A stretch of DNA of 64,000 bases, taken from assembly GCF_030388665.1 (NCBI RefSeq), contig NZ_CP128846.1, forward strand, positions 744,001 through 808,000, written 5' to 3'. Origin of the DNA: Streptomyces flavofungini. GTDB taxonomy: Bacteria; Actinomycetota; Actinomycetes; Streptomycetales; Streptomycetaceae. How positions within the stretch are numbered: position 1 is the first letter of the stretch; every line of letters begins with the position of its first letter. Below are positions 1 through 7,779 of the stretch, piece by piece. A program made the position numbers and the translations under genes. The notes beneath the pieces were generated by a model. That model was given only the letters and a program-made list of their open reading frames with translations. It made no database searches and was not told the DNA's origin.

Positions 1-221
1 ACTCCTTCGACACGAAGGACAACTCGATCGCCTCCGAGCGCTACCCGGACGACCCGCGCGAGGACCTCGACCACGTGCTGCACCGCGCGGGCCACGCCCG
101 TCCCGCGAACTGGCGGAACGACGTGGTGAAGGAGACCACCACGCCCTGGACCGTGTCGAGCTGGGGCAAGGAGTACACGTACGACAACCTCTCCGACCAC
201 TACCCCGTGATCGGCCACTGA
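1..221 (+). CDS. Sphingomyelinase C-like phosphodiesterase, C-terminal fragment
   Basis: Only the last 72 codons are in the window; the gene runs off the left edge. The fragment ends with a motif reading LSDHYPVIGH just before the TGA. The SDH triplet is the hallmark C-terminal catalytic histidine region of the endonuclease/exonuclease/phosphatase fold. The preceding LDHVL and WTVSSWGKEYTYDN segments resemble secreted bacterial neutral sphingomyelinases, which hydrolyse sphingomyelin to ceramide and phosphocholine. Family assignment to the EEP fold is fairly safe. The sphingomyelinase call is an inference from these short motifs, because the N-terminus and most of the active site are missing. 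Confidence 0.6.
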   Translation, partial: SFDTKDNSIASERYPDDPREDLDHVLHRAGHARPANWRNDVVKETTTPWTVSSWGKEYTYDNLSDHYPVIGH

Positions 222-258
222 GGCGGCGCCCCGCCGGGAACGACGGCGCGGGGCAGGA

Positions 259-306
259 ACGACGACGGGGCGGGGACGGAACGCGCGGCATCCGCCCCGT
301 CGTCGT
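259..306. terminator. Bidirectional terminator hairpin
   Basis: A perfect 15-bp inverted repeat pairs 259-273 with 292-306 around an 18-nt loop. It sits between two converging genes (stops at 221 and 343), so it can terminate both. There is no U tract, as is usual in Streptomyces. Confidence 0.7.
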
Positions 307-342
307 CCCCGCCCCTGAGCCGTCGGGCCGGTGGCCTTCGGG

Positions 343-1848
343 TCAGCGCAGGTCGCTGCCGAAGAGCGCCGCGACGGACGGCGCCGCGAGGTCCTTGGGT
401 CCGAAGGCCACGGCGTTCGTGACGGTCAGGCCCGTGGAGGTGCCGCGCAGGGACCACAGGGCGCCCGCGTCGGCGTTCTCGTGGACGGAGGAGGCGGCGA
501 GGTCGCCGCGGCCGTCGCCGTTGACGTCGAGCAGGGCGGCGGCCGCGCCGAACCGGTCGTTCTTCTCGGCCACGCCGGGTACGCCCGCCGTGTTCTGGTG
601 GAAGGCCTGCGCGCCGGTGCCGGTCACGCCGGAGGCGCTGCCGCGGACGAGGACGACCAAGCCCGCGTCGGTGACGCTGCCCACGTCCTCGCCGGGGACG
701 CCGAGCGCGATGTCGGCGTAGCCGTCGCCGGTGACGTCGCCGACGGCGAGGGAGGCTCCGAAGAGGTCACCCTCCTCCTCGACGCCGGGCACGCCGGGCA
801 GGTCCTGGTCGAACTTCTGGACGGCGTCCTTCAGGCCGTTCGCGGAGCCGTAGGCGACCGTGACCTTGTTCGCCTCGTCCTCGGTGTTGCCGGACACCAC
901 GTCGTCGTACTTGTCGCCGTTGATGTCGCCGACCGCGACGGCGCCGCGCGAGCCGGGGGCGTCGCCACGGGTGAAGCCCTTGGGGCTGCCGTAGAGGACG
1001 CTGTTGCCCCACGAGCCGTCGCCGTAGTAGTCGTTCATGGCGATGTCGGCGCGGCCGTCGCCGTTGATGTCACCGACGGCCTGGGGGACGACCGGGCCCT
1101 TGACGGAGCTGGGTCCGTCCACGCAGACGTCGGGGTTCTGGATGCAGGCCGGGCTCGGGCGCTCGTCGTCGTCATAGCTCGACCACTGCGACTTCTCCAT
1201 GAAGTCGAGCGTGCCCGCGGGGGTGCCCGTGCGGGTCAGCGGGCCCTTCCAGAGCTTCGCCTTCTGGCCGACCGGGTCGTCGCCGTGGTAGGCGACTCCG
1301 GCGAACAGGGCCAGGTCGGTCTTGCCGTCGCCGTCGAAGTCGCCCGCCTGCGGGCGGAACCCGTAGGTGGCGATCTTCGTGCCGCCGGTCAGGCCGGACG
1401 CGGAGCCCCACAGGACCACCGCGCCCGCGCTGCCGGCCTGGCCGCCGGAGCCGATGACCAGGTCGGTGAAGCCGTCGCCGTCCAGGTCGCCCTTGGTGAA
1501 GGACCTGCCGAACTCCTGCTTGGTGGCGGCGGAACCGGGGACGCCGCTGGTCGAGCGGCTGATGATCTTCTTGTGGGCGGGGTCGAGGCCGTTCTTGGTG
1601 CCGTACGTCACCGCGACGTACCCGGCCTGCTTCTTGCCCGAGACGGTGGCGCCCGGAGCGCCGACCACCAGATCGGCGTACCCGTCGCCGTTGAAGTCGT
1701 CGGAGGCCTTGGCGGCGGCCTTCTTCGCGGTGGGGGCGGCGGCCTCGGCCCGATCCTGCCCGAGGGACCAGGCGGTGAACCCGCCCGTCAGCAGGAACGT
1801 GGCGATCAGAGGTGCGGTGAGTCGTACACGACGGCTTGCTCGCGACAT
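343..1848 (-). CDS. Secreted FG-GAP/VCBS repeat protein
   Basis: A 501-residue exported protein. A Sec-type signal occupies about residues 1-36 (basic SRASRR start, hydrophobic core, then SLGQDRAEA). The rest is a chain of about seven FG-GAP repeats, each with a calcium-binding loop of the form DxNGDGxxD (for example DFNGDGYADL, DLDGDGFTDL, DINGDGRADI, DVTGDGYADI, DVNGDGRGDL). Such repeats fold as a seven-bladed integrin-alpha-like propeller. One loop (DINGDKYDD) lacks the usual second glycine. No catalytic domain is visible, so a binding or scaffold role outside the cell is likely but unproven. The 186 bp upstream are left for its promoter; the next gene upstream is co-oriented. Confidence 0.85.
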   Translation of the reverse strand: MSRASRRVRLTAPLIATFLLTGGFTAWSLGQDRAEAAAPTAKKAAAKASDDFNGDGYADLVVGAPGATVSGKKQAGYVAVTYGTKNGLDPAHKKIISRSTSGVPGSAATKQEFGRSFTKGDLDGDGFTDLVIGSGGQAGSAGAVVLWGSASGLTGGTKIATYGFRPQAGDFDGDGKTDLALFAGVAYHGDDPVGQKAKLWKGPLTRTGTPAGTLDFMEKSQWSSYDDDERPSPACIQNPDVCVDGPSSVKGPVVPQAVGDINGDGRADIAMNDYYGDGSWGNSVLYGSPKGFTRGDAPGSRGAVAVGDINGDKYDDVVSGNTEDEANKVTVAYGSANGLKDAVQKFDQDLPGVPGVEEEGDLFGASLAVGDVTGDGYADIALGVPGEDVGSVTDAGLVVLVRGSASGVTGTGAQAFHQNTAGVPGVAEKNDRFGAAAALLDVNGDGRGDLAASSVHENADAGALWSLRGTSTGLTVTNAVAFGPKDLAAPSVAALFGSDLR

Positions 1849-2034
1849 ATGGCTTCCTGGGGTTCCTTCGATCGGAGGTCAGCTGGGTGAACGCCCGGAC
1901 GGTCGACTGCCCTTCGGGCGGATGCCCGGCGGAATTCACCGCTGCTTCATGTCACTTGACCCTCAACGATGGCCAATGGTTGTGCGCCGATCCTGAGGCC
2001 CCAGCTGTCCCGCACACGCTCCGGAACGCGGCCT

Positions 2035-2952
2035 TCAGCGCAGCGACCGGGCTTCCTCCTCGGTGACCGGCTCCCCTGCCGTCACCCCGTGCAGCACGTG
2101 GGCGAGCACTTCCGCGCCCCGCACGACGCGCGGCCCCGGCCGGTTGTAGTACGCCGGGCCGTCCAGGACCCAGACGCGCCCGTCCCGTACGGCGGGCAGC
2201 TCCGCCCAGCCCGGCAGCGCCTCCAGGAGCGCGCGTTCCCGCAGGGTGCGCTCCGGGCTGAACCCGCAGGGAAGGACGAGCACGACGTCCGGCTGGGCGG
2301 CGCGCACGGCCGCCCAGTCCATGGGCTCGGTGTGCTCGCCCGGGGCCGCGAGGAGGGGTTCGCCTCCGGCGCAGTCGATCTGTTCGGGCACCCAGTGCCC
2401 CGCGGGCCACAGTGGGTGCAGCCACTCGACGGCGACGGTACGCGGCCGGGGGCGCCCCCGGGTGAGGCGCCGCACCGTCGCGAGCCGTCGCCGCAGCTCC
2501 TCCCGGCGTGCGCGCGCGACCGCTCCGACACCGAGGAGGTCGCCGACACGGACGACGCAGTCCAGGACGTCGTCCAGGAGCCGCGGCTCCAGGCCGAGCA
2601 CCCGGGGCCCGTCGCCGTCGAGGACCCGTACGGCGTCGCGCACGCTCTCGTACGACACCGCGCACACGTCGCACAGGTCCTGGGTGAGCACCACGTCCGG
2701 GGCGGCCCTCGACAGCGCCGCGACGTCGAGGGTGTACAGCGAGGAGCCGTGGTGCCGGCCGCCGCCGACGGCCTCGGAGATCTCCCGGCTGCCGAGCTCG
2801 TCCGAGGAGAACCCGGCCGCGGTGACCACGGGCACGGCCGCCACCCGCGCGGGCGGCCAGTCGCACTCGTGGGTGCGGCCCACGAGGTCGTCCATGAGGC
2901 CGAGTTCGGCGACGATGTCGGTGGCCGCGGGGAGCAAGGAGACGATGCGCAT
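2035..2952 (-). CDS. BtuF-like cobalamin-binding protein without signal peptide
   Basis: A 305-residue protein of the periplasmic-binding helical-backbone family that includes BtuF. The N-terminus [17 protein letters not shown] and the SHECDWP-like segment (here THECDWPP) are typical of cobalamin-binding members. The C-terminal half has [11 protein letters not shown] and WLHPLWP-type segments seen in the same group. There is no signal peptide or lipobox, and an in-frame TGA lies 15 codon-bases upstream of the ATG, so no export signal can be added by moving the start. It is the last gene of the riboswitch-led operon, 36 bp after the ECF S component. A cytoplasmic corrinoid-binding or chaperone role is inferred. 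Confidence 0.75.
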   Translation of the reverse strand: MRIVSLLPAATDIVAELGLMDDLVGRTHECDWPPARVAAVPVVTAAGFSSDELGSREISEAVGGGRHHGSSLYTLDVAALSRAAPDVVLTQDLCDVCAVSYESVRDAVRVLDGDGPRVLGLEPRLLDDVLDCVVRVGDLLGVGAVARARREELRRRLATVRRLTRGRPRPRTVAVEWLHPLWPAGHWVPEQIDCAGGEPLLAAPGEHTEPMDWAAVRAAQPDVVLVLPCGFSPERTLRERALLEALPGWAELPAVRDGRVWVLDGPAYYNRPGPRVVRGAEVLAHVLHGVTAGEPVTEEEARSLR

Positions 2953-2953
2953 G

Positions 2954-2992
2954 CCCCGACGGTACGTTCAGCTGCCCCGACCGCACGTTCAG
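2954..2992. repeat. 18-bp imperfect direct repeat
   Basis: Two copies (2954-2971 and 2975-2992) of an 18-bp unit differ at two positions and are separated by three bases. They fill the gap between the S-component stop codon and the BtuF-like start. The second copy includes the S-component stop. Function unknown. Confidence 0.6.
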
Positions 2993-3858
2993 GGGCCTCC
3001 GGGCGTCCCGTCCGCCGCGTCCGCCGCCGGGCCCGTGGCCGGTGCGAACCGGACCGGCGCCTGGAAGCGGGCCTTGCGGGCGGCCCGGCGGAAGACGGTG
3101 AGCACGGCCGGTCCCGCGAGCATGACGCAGACGAAGTTCGTCACGGCCCGGCCGGTGTCCCAGCCCAGCGACGTCGCGAGGTCGAAGGCGATGTAGCGCT
3201 GCCACTGCTCGGTGAAGGGCAGCCCGGGAAGGTAGGCGATGGAGCTGTTCGGGTCGAGGGAGAAGGGCCAGAAGGACAGGTTCAGGAGGAAGCCGAAGAG
3301 ATATCCGGACAGCGATCCGTACACCGCGAGCATCAGCACTTCGAGCCGTCCCGCGGCCCGTGGGAGCAGCCCGGCCAGCATGCCCACGAAGGCGCAGCCG
3401 AACATCTGGTACGGCATCCACGGTCCGACCCCGCCCGTGATGAGCGCCGACGCGAACAGCGACGTGCAGCCTAGGGTGAAGCCGAAGCCCGGCCCGTACA
3501 CGCGCCCGGCGAGCACGAGGATGAAGAAGACGGTCTCGATCCCGGCCGTCCCCGCCCCCAGGGGCCGGATCGCCGCGTTCACGGCGGAGAGCACCCCGAG
3601 CATCGCGAGGGCCTTGGAGTTGATGCCGCCCTCGGCGATCTCCGAGATCACCACGCACAGCACGAGGACGAGCAGCACGCCGAAGATGAGCAGGGGCGCG
3701 TACGTCGAGCCGAAGGTGCCGGGAGCGACCACGAACGGCCAGAAGAAGGCCACGACGCCGAGGAACGCGGCCATGGCGATGACGACCCCGGCGCGGGGGG
3801 TGATCCGGATCGCGGTGGTACGGATCGCGGCGGTACCGGGCCGCGCGCGCCCCCTCAC
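2989..3858 (-). CDS. ECF transporter S component (probable cobalamin)
   Basis: A 289-residue integral membrane protein with about six hydrophobic segments (for example PLLIFGVLLVLVLCVVIS, GIETVFFILVLAGRVYG and LMLAVYGSLSGYLFGFLLN). The topology and the pattern GFTLGCTSLFASALITGGVGPW fit the substrate-capturing S subunit of energy-coupling-factor importers found beside cobalamin genes in actinobacteria. The GTG start overlaps the stop of the ATPase gene by 4 nt (GTGA), giving translational coupling. Substrate is inferred from the riboswitch heading the operon and the BtuF-like neighbour, not from the protein alone; a cobalt or precursor substrate cannot be excluded. Confidence 0.75.
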   Translation of the reverse strand: MRGRARPGTAAIRTTAIRITPRAGVVIAMAAFLGVVAFFWPFVVAPGTFGSTYAPLLIFGVLLVLVLCVVISEIAEGGINSKALAMLGVLSAVNAAIRPLGAGTAGIETVFFILVLAGRVYGPGFGFTLGCTSLFASALITGGVGPWMPYQMFGCAFVGMLAGLLPRAAGRLEVLMLAVYGSLSGYLFGFLLNLSFWPFSLDPNSSIAYLPGLPFTEQWQRYIAFDLATSLGWDTGRAVTNFVCVMLAGPAVLTVFRRAARKARFQAPVRFAPATGPAADAADGTPGGP

Positions 3859-5615
3859 CGGTCGCCGCCCGCTTCGGCGTTCGTGCCCGCGGGCACCACC
3901 GACGCCGCGTCCCCCGTCGGCCCCGTCGGCCCCGCAGTCCCCCCGTCCGCCGCCAGTGCCGCCGACACCTGTTCCACCGTCAGATACGGCAGCGGCGCGA
4001 GCACCTTGGCCACCTGTGGCGCGAACACCGGTGAGGCGACGATGACTTCGGCGGCCGCACCGTCCGCGACGATCTCGCCCTCGGCCATCACGACGACCCG
4101 GTCGGCGGTCCGCGCGACGAACTCCACGTCGTGCGTGGACACCACGACCGCGCGCCCCTCGGCCGCCAGCTCGTCCAGGATCGCGGCGAGTTGGGCCTTG
4201 GCGCGGTAGTCGAGGCCGCGCGTCGGCTCGTCCAGGAGGACCACGCCGGGCGCGGCGGACAGCTGGATCGCGAGGACCAGGGCGAGCTTCTGGCCCTCGG
4301 ACAGGTCGCGGGGGTGTGTGGCGCCGTCGATGCCGGGGGCGAGGCGGTCCAGGACGGCGCGGGCCCGCGGCCCGTCGGCCACCGCCGACTCGGTGTCCGC
4401 CTGGTCGAGTTCCTGCCGCACACTCTCCAGGTAGAGCAGGTCCGTGGGGGTCTGCGGGACGAGCCCGACGAGGCGCCGGGCCTCGACGGCGGGAACGGCG
4501 CCCGGATCGCGGGAGCCGCCCTCCTTGCCGGGCGCCGCCCCGGACGGCGCCGCCCCGAACGGAACCACCCGCACCGTCCCGTCCGTCCGTGTCCCCGACC
4601 CCTGGAGCGCCCACAGCAACGACGACTTCCCGGAGCCGTTGCGGCCCATCAGGGCGGTCGTCTCGCCGCCGCGCAGCTCCACGTCGGCCGCACGGACGGC
4701 GGGCAGGGCCTGGCCCCGGTAGCGGACGCTGACGCCCCGCGCGTCGAGGAGCCGGGGCTGGCCGGCCGCGGGAGCCGGGGGCCTGGCGGCGGGGACGGGC
4801 GCCCCGGCGAGGCGGGTGCGCAGCGGTGCGGCGGCGCGGCGGGCGTCGCGGACCGACAGGGGCAGCGGCGTCCAGTCGGCGCGGCGGCCGAGTTCCACCA
4901 CCGGCGGGGCGATGGTGGTGGTGCGGAAGATGTCGGCGGGCGGCCCGGAGACCACCCGGCCGTCGCCCGGCAGGTGCAGGACGCGGTCGGCGTACTGCAC
5001 GACCCGCTCCAGGCGGTGCTCGGCGAGCAGGACGGTGACCCCGAGGTCGTGCACGAGCCGGGTGATCGCCGCGAGGACCTCCTCGGCGGCCGTCGGGTCC
5101 AGGGCGGAGGTGGGCTCGTCCAGGACCAGGACGCGCGGGTGGGCGGTCAGGACGGAGCCGATCGCGACGCGCTGCTGCTGGCCGCCGGACAGCTCGTGCA
5201 GGGCGCGGTGGCGCAGGTCGGCGAGGCCGAGCAGGTCCAGGGTCTCCTCGACGCGCTTGCGCATGGTGGCGGGCGGCACCGCCAGCTGCTCCATGGCGTA
5301 GGCGAGTTCCTCCTCCACGGTGTCCGTGACGAAGCCGTCGAGGGGGTCCTGGCCCACCACGCCGACGACGTCGGCGAGTTCCCTGGGCGGGTGCCCCGCG
5401 GTGTCGCGGCCGTCCACGGTGACCGTCCCGTACAGGGTGCCGCCGGTGAAGTGCGGGACCAGTCCGTTGACCGCGCCGAGGAGGGTGGACTTGCCGACGC
5501 CGGTGTGGCCGACGACGAGGCAGAGTTCGCCCTCCTCCACGGTGAGGTCGACGTCGCGCAGGACGGGGTCGACGGTGTCGTCGTACTGGACGCTGACGTG
5601 GTCGAAGGTGATCAC
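3855..5615 (-). CDS. ECF transporter ATPase, two fused ATP-binding domains
   Basis: A 586-residue cytoplasmic protein with two ABC domains in one chain, equivalent to EcfA1 plus EcfA2. Domain 1 has Walker A GHTGVGKST (about residues 36-44), signature LSGGQQQR (143-150) and Walker B VLVLDEPTSALD. Domain 2 has Walker A GRNGSGKSS (324-332), a variant signature LSEGQKLALV in which the second glycine is glutamate, and Walker B VVLLDEPTRGLD. It powers uptake by the T and S components encoded on either side. The GTG start overlaps the EcfT stop by 4 nt. A longer open frame exists upstream, but it only shadows the EcfT gene. Confidence 0.9.
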   Translation of the reverse strand: MITFDHVSVQYDDTVDPVLRDVDLTVEEGELCLVVGHTGVGKSTLLGAVNGLVPHFTGGTLYGTVTVDGRDTAGHPPRELADVVGVVGQDPLDGFVTDTVEEELAYAMEQLAVPPATMRKRVEETLDLLGLADLRHRALHELSGGQQQRVAIGSVLTAHPRVLVLDEPTSALDPTAAEEVLAAITRLVHDLGVTVLLAEHRLERVVQYADRVLHLPGDGRVVSGPPADIFRTTTIAPPVVELGRRADWTPLPLSVRDARRAAAPLRTRLAGAPVPAARPPAPAAGQPRLLDARGVSVRYRGQALPAVRAADVELRGGETTALMGRNGSGKSSLLWALQGSGTRTDGTVRVVPFGAAPSGAAPGKEGGSRDPGAVPAVEARRLVGLVPQTPTDLLYLESVRQELDQADTESAVADGPRARAVLDRLAPGIDGATHPRDLSEGQKLALVLAIQLSAAPGVVLLDEPTRGLDYRAKAQLAAILDELAAEGRAVVVSTHDVEFVARTADRVVVMAEGEIVADGAAAEVIVASPVFAPQVAKVLAPLPYLTVEQVSAALAADGGTAGPTGPTGDAASVVPAGTNAEAGGDR

Positions 5616-6811
5616 TTGGCGGTGGCTTTCTCGGATCGCCGGGCCGACGTGCGCGGGGCGGCCTGCGGGGCGGGGGTGGGCAGCGGCGGGGGCGCGAGGA
5701 ATCCGGCGGCGCCCGCGAGCAGGATCGCCGCCGCCGGGACCAGCGGCAGCGTGGGCCAGCTCAACGGGTAGAGGGACGGGTTGAGTTCGGCCGCGTCGAA
5801 GCCCACGTTGGTGAACAGGAGCACGGCGGAGAGCACCCCGCAGGCGGCGACGGCCCACTCTTCGAACCGCCACGGGTCGGGCCGGTAGGCGGTCCGGGTG
5901 ACGCGCCGCCCGCCGAGCCGCAGCCCCGCCACGCACAGCACCGCCCCGGCCGCGAGCGCGGGCAGCCCGAGGAACGCGGGCGTGGAGGCGTCGAGCAGTC
6001 CGTAGGCGCCGGCGCACAGGCCGCACATGCCGAGCAGCATCAGCGCCCCGGTCAGCCGCCGGGATGCCTTCGTGGCGCTGCCCGCCCTGCCGTAGCCGCG
6101 CGAGTCCATGGCGGCCGCCAGGCGCAGCGAACGCTCCAGGGCGTCCTCCAGGACGGGCACGACGATGCCGCGCAGGGCCCGCAGCCCCTTGGTGCGGCCC
6201 GCGCGCAGGCGCCGGGCGCGGTGCACGCGCTGCACGCTCTGCACGAGTTGCGGGGCGACGCTGATCGACACGGTGACGGCGACGCCGAGTTCGTACAGCG
6301 CGCCGGGCAGGACGCGCAGCGCCCGCTTGGGGTTGGCGAGGGTGTTCGCGGCGCCCACACAGCACAGCATGCAGGCGAGCCGGAGCCCGTCGATGGCGGC
6401 CGAGAGCACGGCCTCCAGGGAGACGGGCCCGCCGAGCTGGATGCCCGCGTACCAGTCGGGCGTGGGGATGTGCGGCAGGGAGAACAGGAAGTGGTCGTGG
6501 GGCGTGATGCCGGTGGCGAAGACGGCCCGGAACACGACGCGGATCGCGACGACGGTGAGCGCCAGGTACAGGTAGTACTTGAAGCCGCGCGCCCACGGCG
6601 CCTCGGTGCGGCGCATGCCGATCACGTAGCCGAGGACGGCGAGGACGAGGAACAGCAGCAGCGGGTTGTTGGTGCGGCTCACGGCGGTGGCGAGCGCGAG
6701 CGCCCACACCCACCAGGCCAGCGGGTGCAGGGTGCGCGGCAGCCGACGCTCGTCCGCGCCCGGCAGGACACCGGGCGCGGGCGGACGTGCGGTGGCGGTA
6801 CGGAGGCGCAC
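5612..6811 (-). CDS. ECF transporter T component (EcfT)
   Basis: A 399-residue membrane protein with several transmembrane segments at the N-terminus and more at the C-terminus. Between them lies a cytoplasmic coupling region that contains the alanine-arginine-glycine-type motifs of EcfT proteins (ANPKRALRVLP and, about 100 residues later, AAMDSRGYGR). These coupling helices contact the ATPase. The C-terminal extension with extra hydrophobic segments (WAVAACGVLSAVLLF, LVPAAAILLAGAAGFL) is longer than in the shortest EcfT proteins. The GTG start lies 2 nt after the stop of the preceding surface-protein gene, so the two are co-transcribed. Confidence 0.88.
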   Translation of the reverse strand: MRLRTATARPPAPGVLPGADERRLPRTLHPLAWWVWALALATAVSRTNNPLLLFLVLAVLGYVIGMRRTEAPWARGFKYYLYLALTVVAIRVVFRAVFATGITPHDHFLFSLPHIPTPDWYAGIQLGGPVSLEAVLSAAIDGLRLACMLCCVGAANTLANPKRALRVLPGALYELGVAVTVSISVAPQLVQSVQRVHRARRLRAGRTKGLRALRGIVVPVLEDALERSLRLAAAMDSRGYGRAGSATKASRRLTGALMLLGMCGLCAGAYGLLDASTPAFLGLPALAAGAVLCVAGLRLGGRRVTRTAYRPDPWRFEEWAVAACGVLSAVLLFTNVGFDAAELNPSLYPLSWPTLPLVPAAAILLAGAAGFLAPPPLPTPAPQAAPRTSARRSEKATAK

Positions 6812-6813
6812 TC

Positions 6814-7779
6814 CTACTCCGTACGACGGCGACGCTTGGCCGCGTACGCGCCCGCGCCGCCGACCAGCAGCACCAGGGCGCCGGTGAGGGCGGCCGGTAC
6901 GTACGAGCCCGCGTCGTGGTCGGCGTCGGCGGCCGGGGCGGCGTCGACGACCTCGGCGGACGGGCTCGGCGCGGCCTTCGCCTCACCGGAACCCGCCGAC
7001 GGCGAGGGCTTCTCGGTGGCGGAGGGCGAAGGCGACTTGTCACGCCCCGACTTCGCCTCTTCCTTCTCCTTCTTGCCCTTCTCGCCCTGCTCGTCCTTTT
7101 TGGGCTTCTTGGGCTTCGGAGCGGGCTTCTCCGTCACGGGCCGCTCGGGGGCGGGGCCGGTGTCGACGCCGGGCGGCAGCGGCTTCGCGGTCTTCGTCTG
7201 GTGCGGGGCGGGAGCCTTGCCGCCGACGGGTCGGGTGTTGCGGGCACGCAGCTGGTTCGGGCTGACCGTCGGGCGGCCCTTGGTCCCCTCGATGTTGGTG
7301 CCGCCGAAGATCCACAGGTCGACGCTGCCCGGCTTGGGCTTGTAGAGCATGGCGCCGAGCTGGCTGTACTCCCAGGTGTTCTCGCCCGGATCGGCGTGCC
7401 AGTACGACCAGTAGGCGGTGGCGGGCGGGGTGAGGACGCAGTCGTCCTGCGCGGGCGTGGGGAACTGCTTGCCGCCCTTGTAGCCGCTGTAGCCGATGCG
7501 GCAGATGAACGCGGGGCCGTCGTGGCCGGTGCCGGTGGTGCGCCAGCCACCCTGGTTGAGCAGTTCGTAGCCGGTGGTCGGCGTGGTGCCGCAGGACCGC
7601 AGGATCGGTCCGCCCCAGTCGCTGAAGTCGACGGCGAGCACCGCCCCGGACGTCGTGGTGCACTGCCCGATGGGCCGGGGCGCGGCGGCGGCCTGCCCGG
7701 CGGTGGCGGCGAGCGCGCCCCCGGTCAGGGCGAGGGCGGCGGCCGCGCTCAGGGCGGTGCGCAGGAGGCGGCGGATCAC
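6814..7779 (-). CDS. Membrane-anchored surface protein of the cobalamin operon
   Basis: A 321-residue exported protein. It has a signal peptide (IRRLLRT, then a hydrophobic core ending in AAAAPRP) and an extracellular domain of about 150 residues with four conserved cysteines. A long Lys/Glu/Pro/Ser-rich stalk follows, then a C-terminal transmembrane helix and RRRR stop-transfer. No LPxTG-like motif precedes the helix. The extracellular domain is a paralogue of the N-terminal domain of the upstream gene: both have TPTTGY, GPAFICR and LTPPATAYWSYW. The GTG start at 7779 overlaps the upstream stop by 4 nt; the longer frame to 7845 would place 22 basic residues before the signal peptide. A corrinoid-handling role at the membrane is inferred from the operon. 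Confidence 0.7.
   Translation of the reverse strand: MIRRLLRTALSAAAALALTGGALAATAGQAAAAPRPIGQCTTTSGAVLAVDFSDWGGPILRSCGTTPTTGYELLNQGGWRTTGTGHDGPAFICRIGYSGYKGGKQFPTPAQDDCVLTPPATAYWSYWHADPGENTWEYSQLGAMLYKPKPGSVDLWIFGGTNIEGTKGRPTVSPNQLRARNTRPVGGKAPAPHQTKTAKPLPPGVDTGPAPERPVTEKPAPKPKKPKKDEQGEKGKKEKEEAKSGRDKSPSPSATEKPSPSAGSGEAKAAPSPSAEVVDAAPAADADHDAGSYVPAALTGALVLLVGGAGAYAAKRRRRTE

Noticed and set aside
331..1890. Long plus-strand open frame opposite the FG-GAP gene
   Set aside because: It mirrors the repeats of the real minus-strand gene and has no recognisable domain or signal peptide; typical high-GC antisense frame.
3855..7043. 1062-codon ATPase reading
   Set aside because: The part upstream of 5615 lies over EcfT on the same strand in another frame; the GTG at 5615 with a 4-nt overlap is the proper start.
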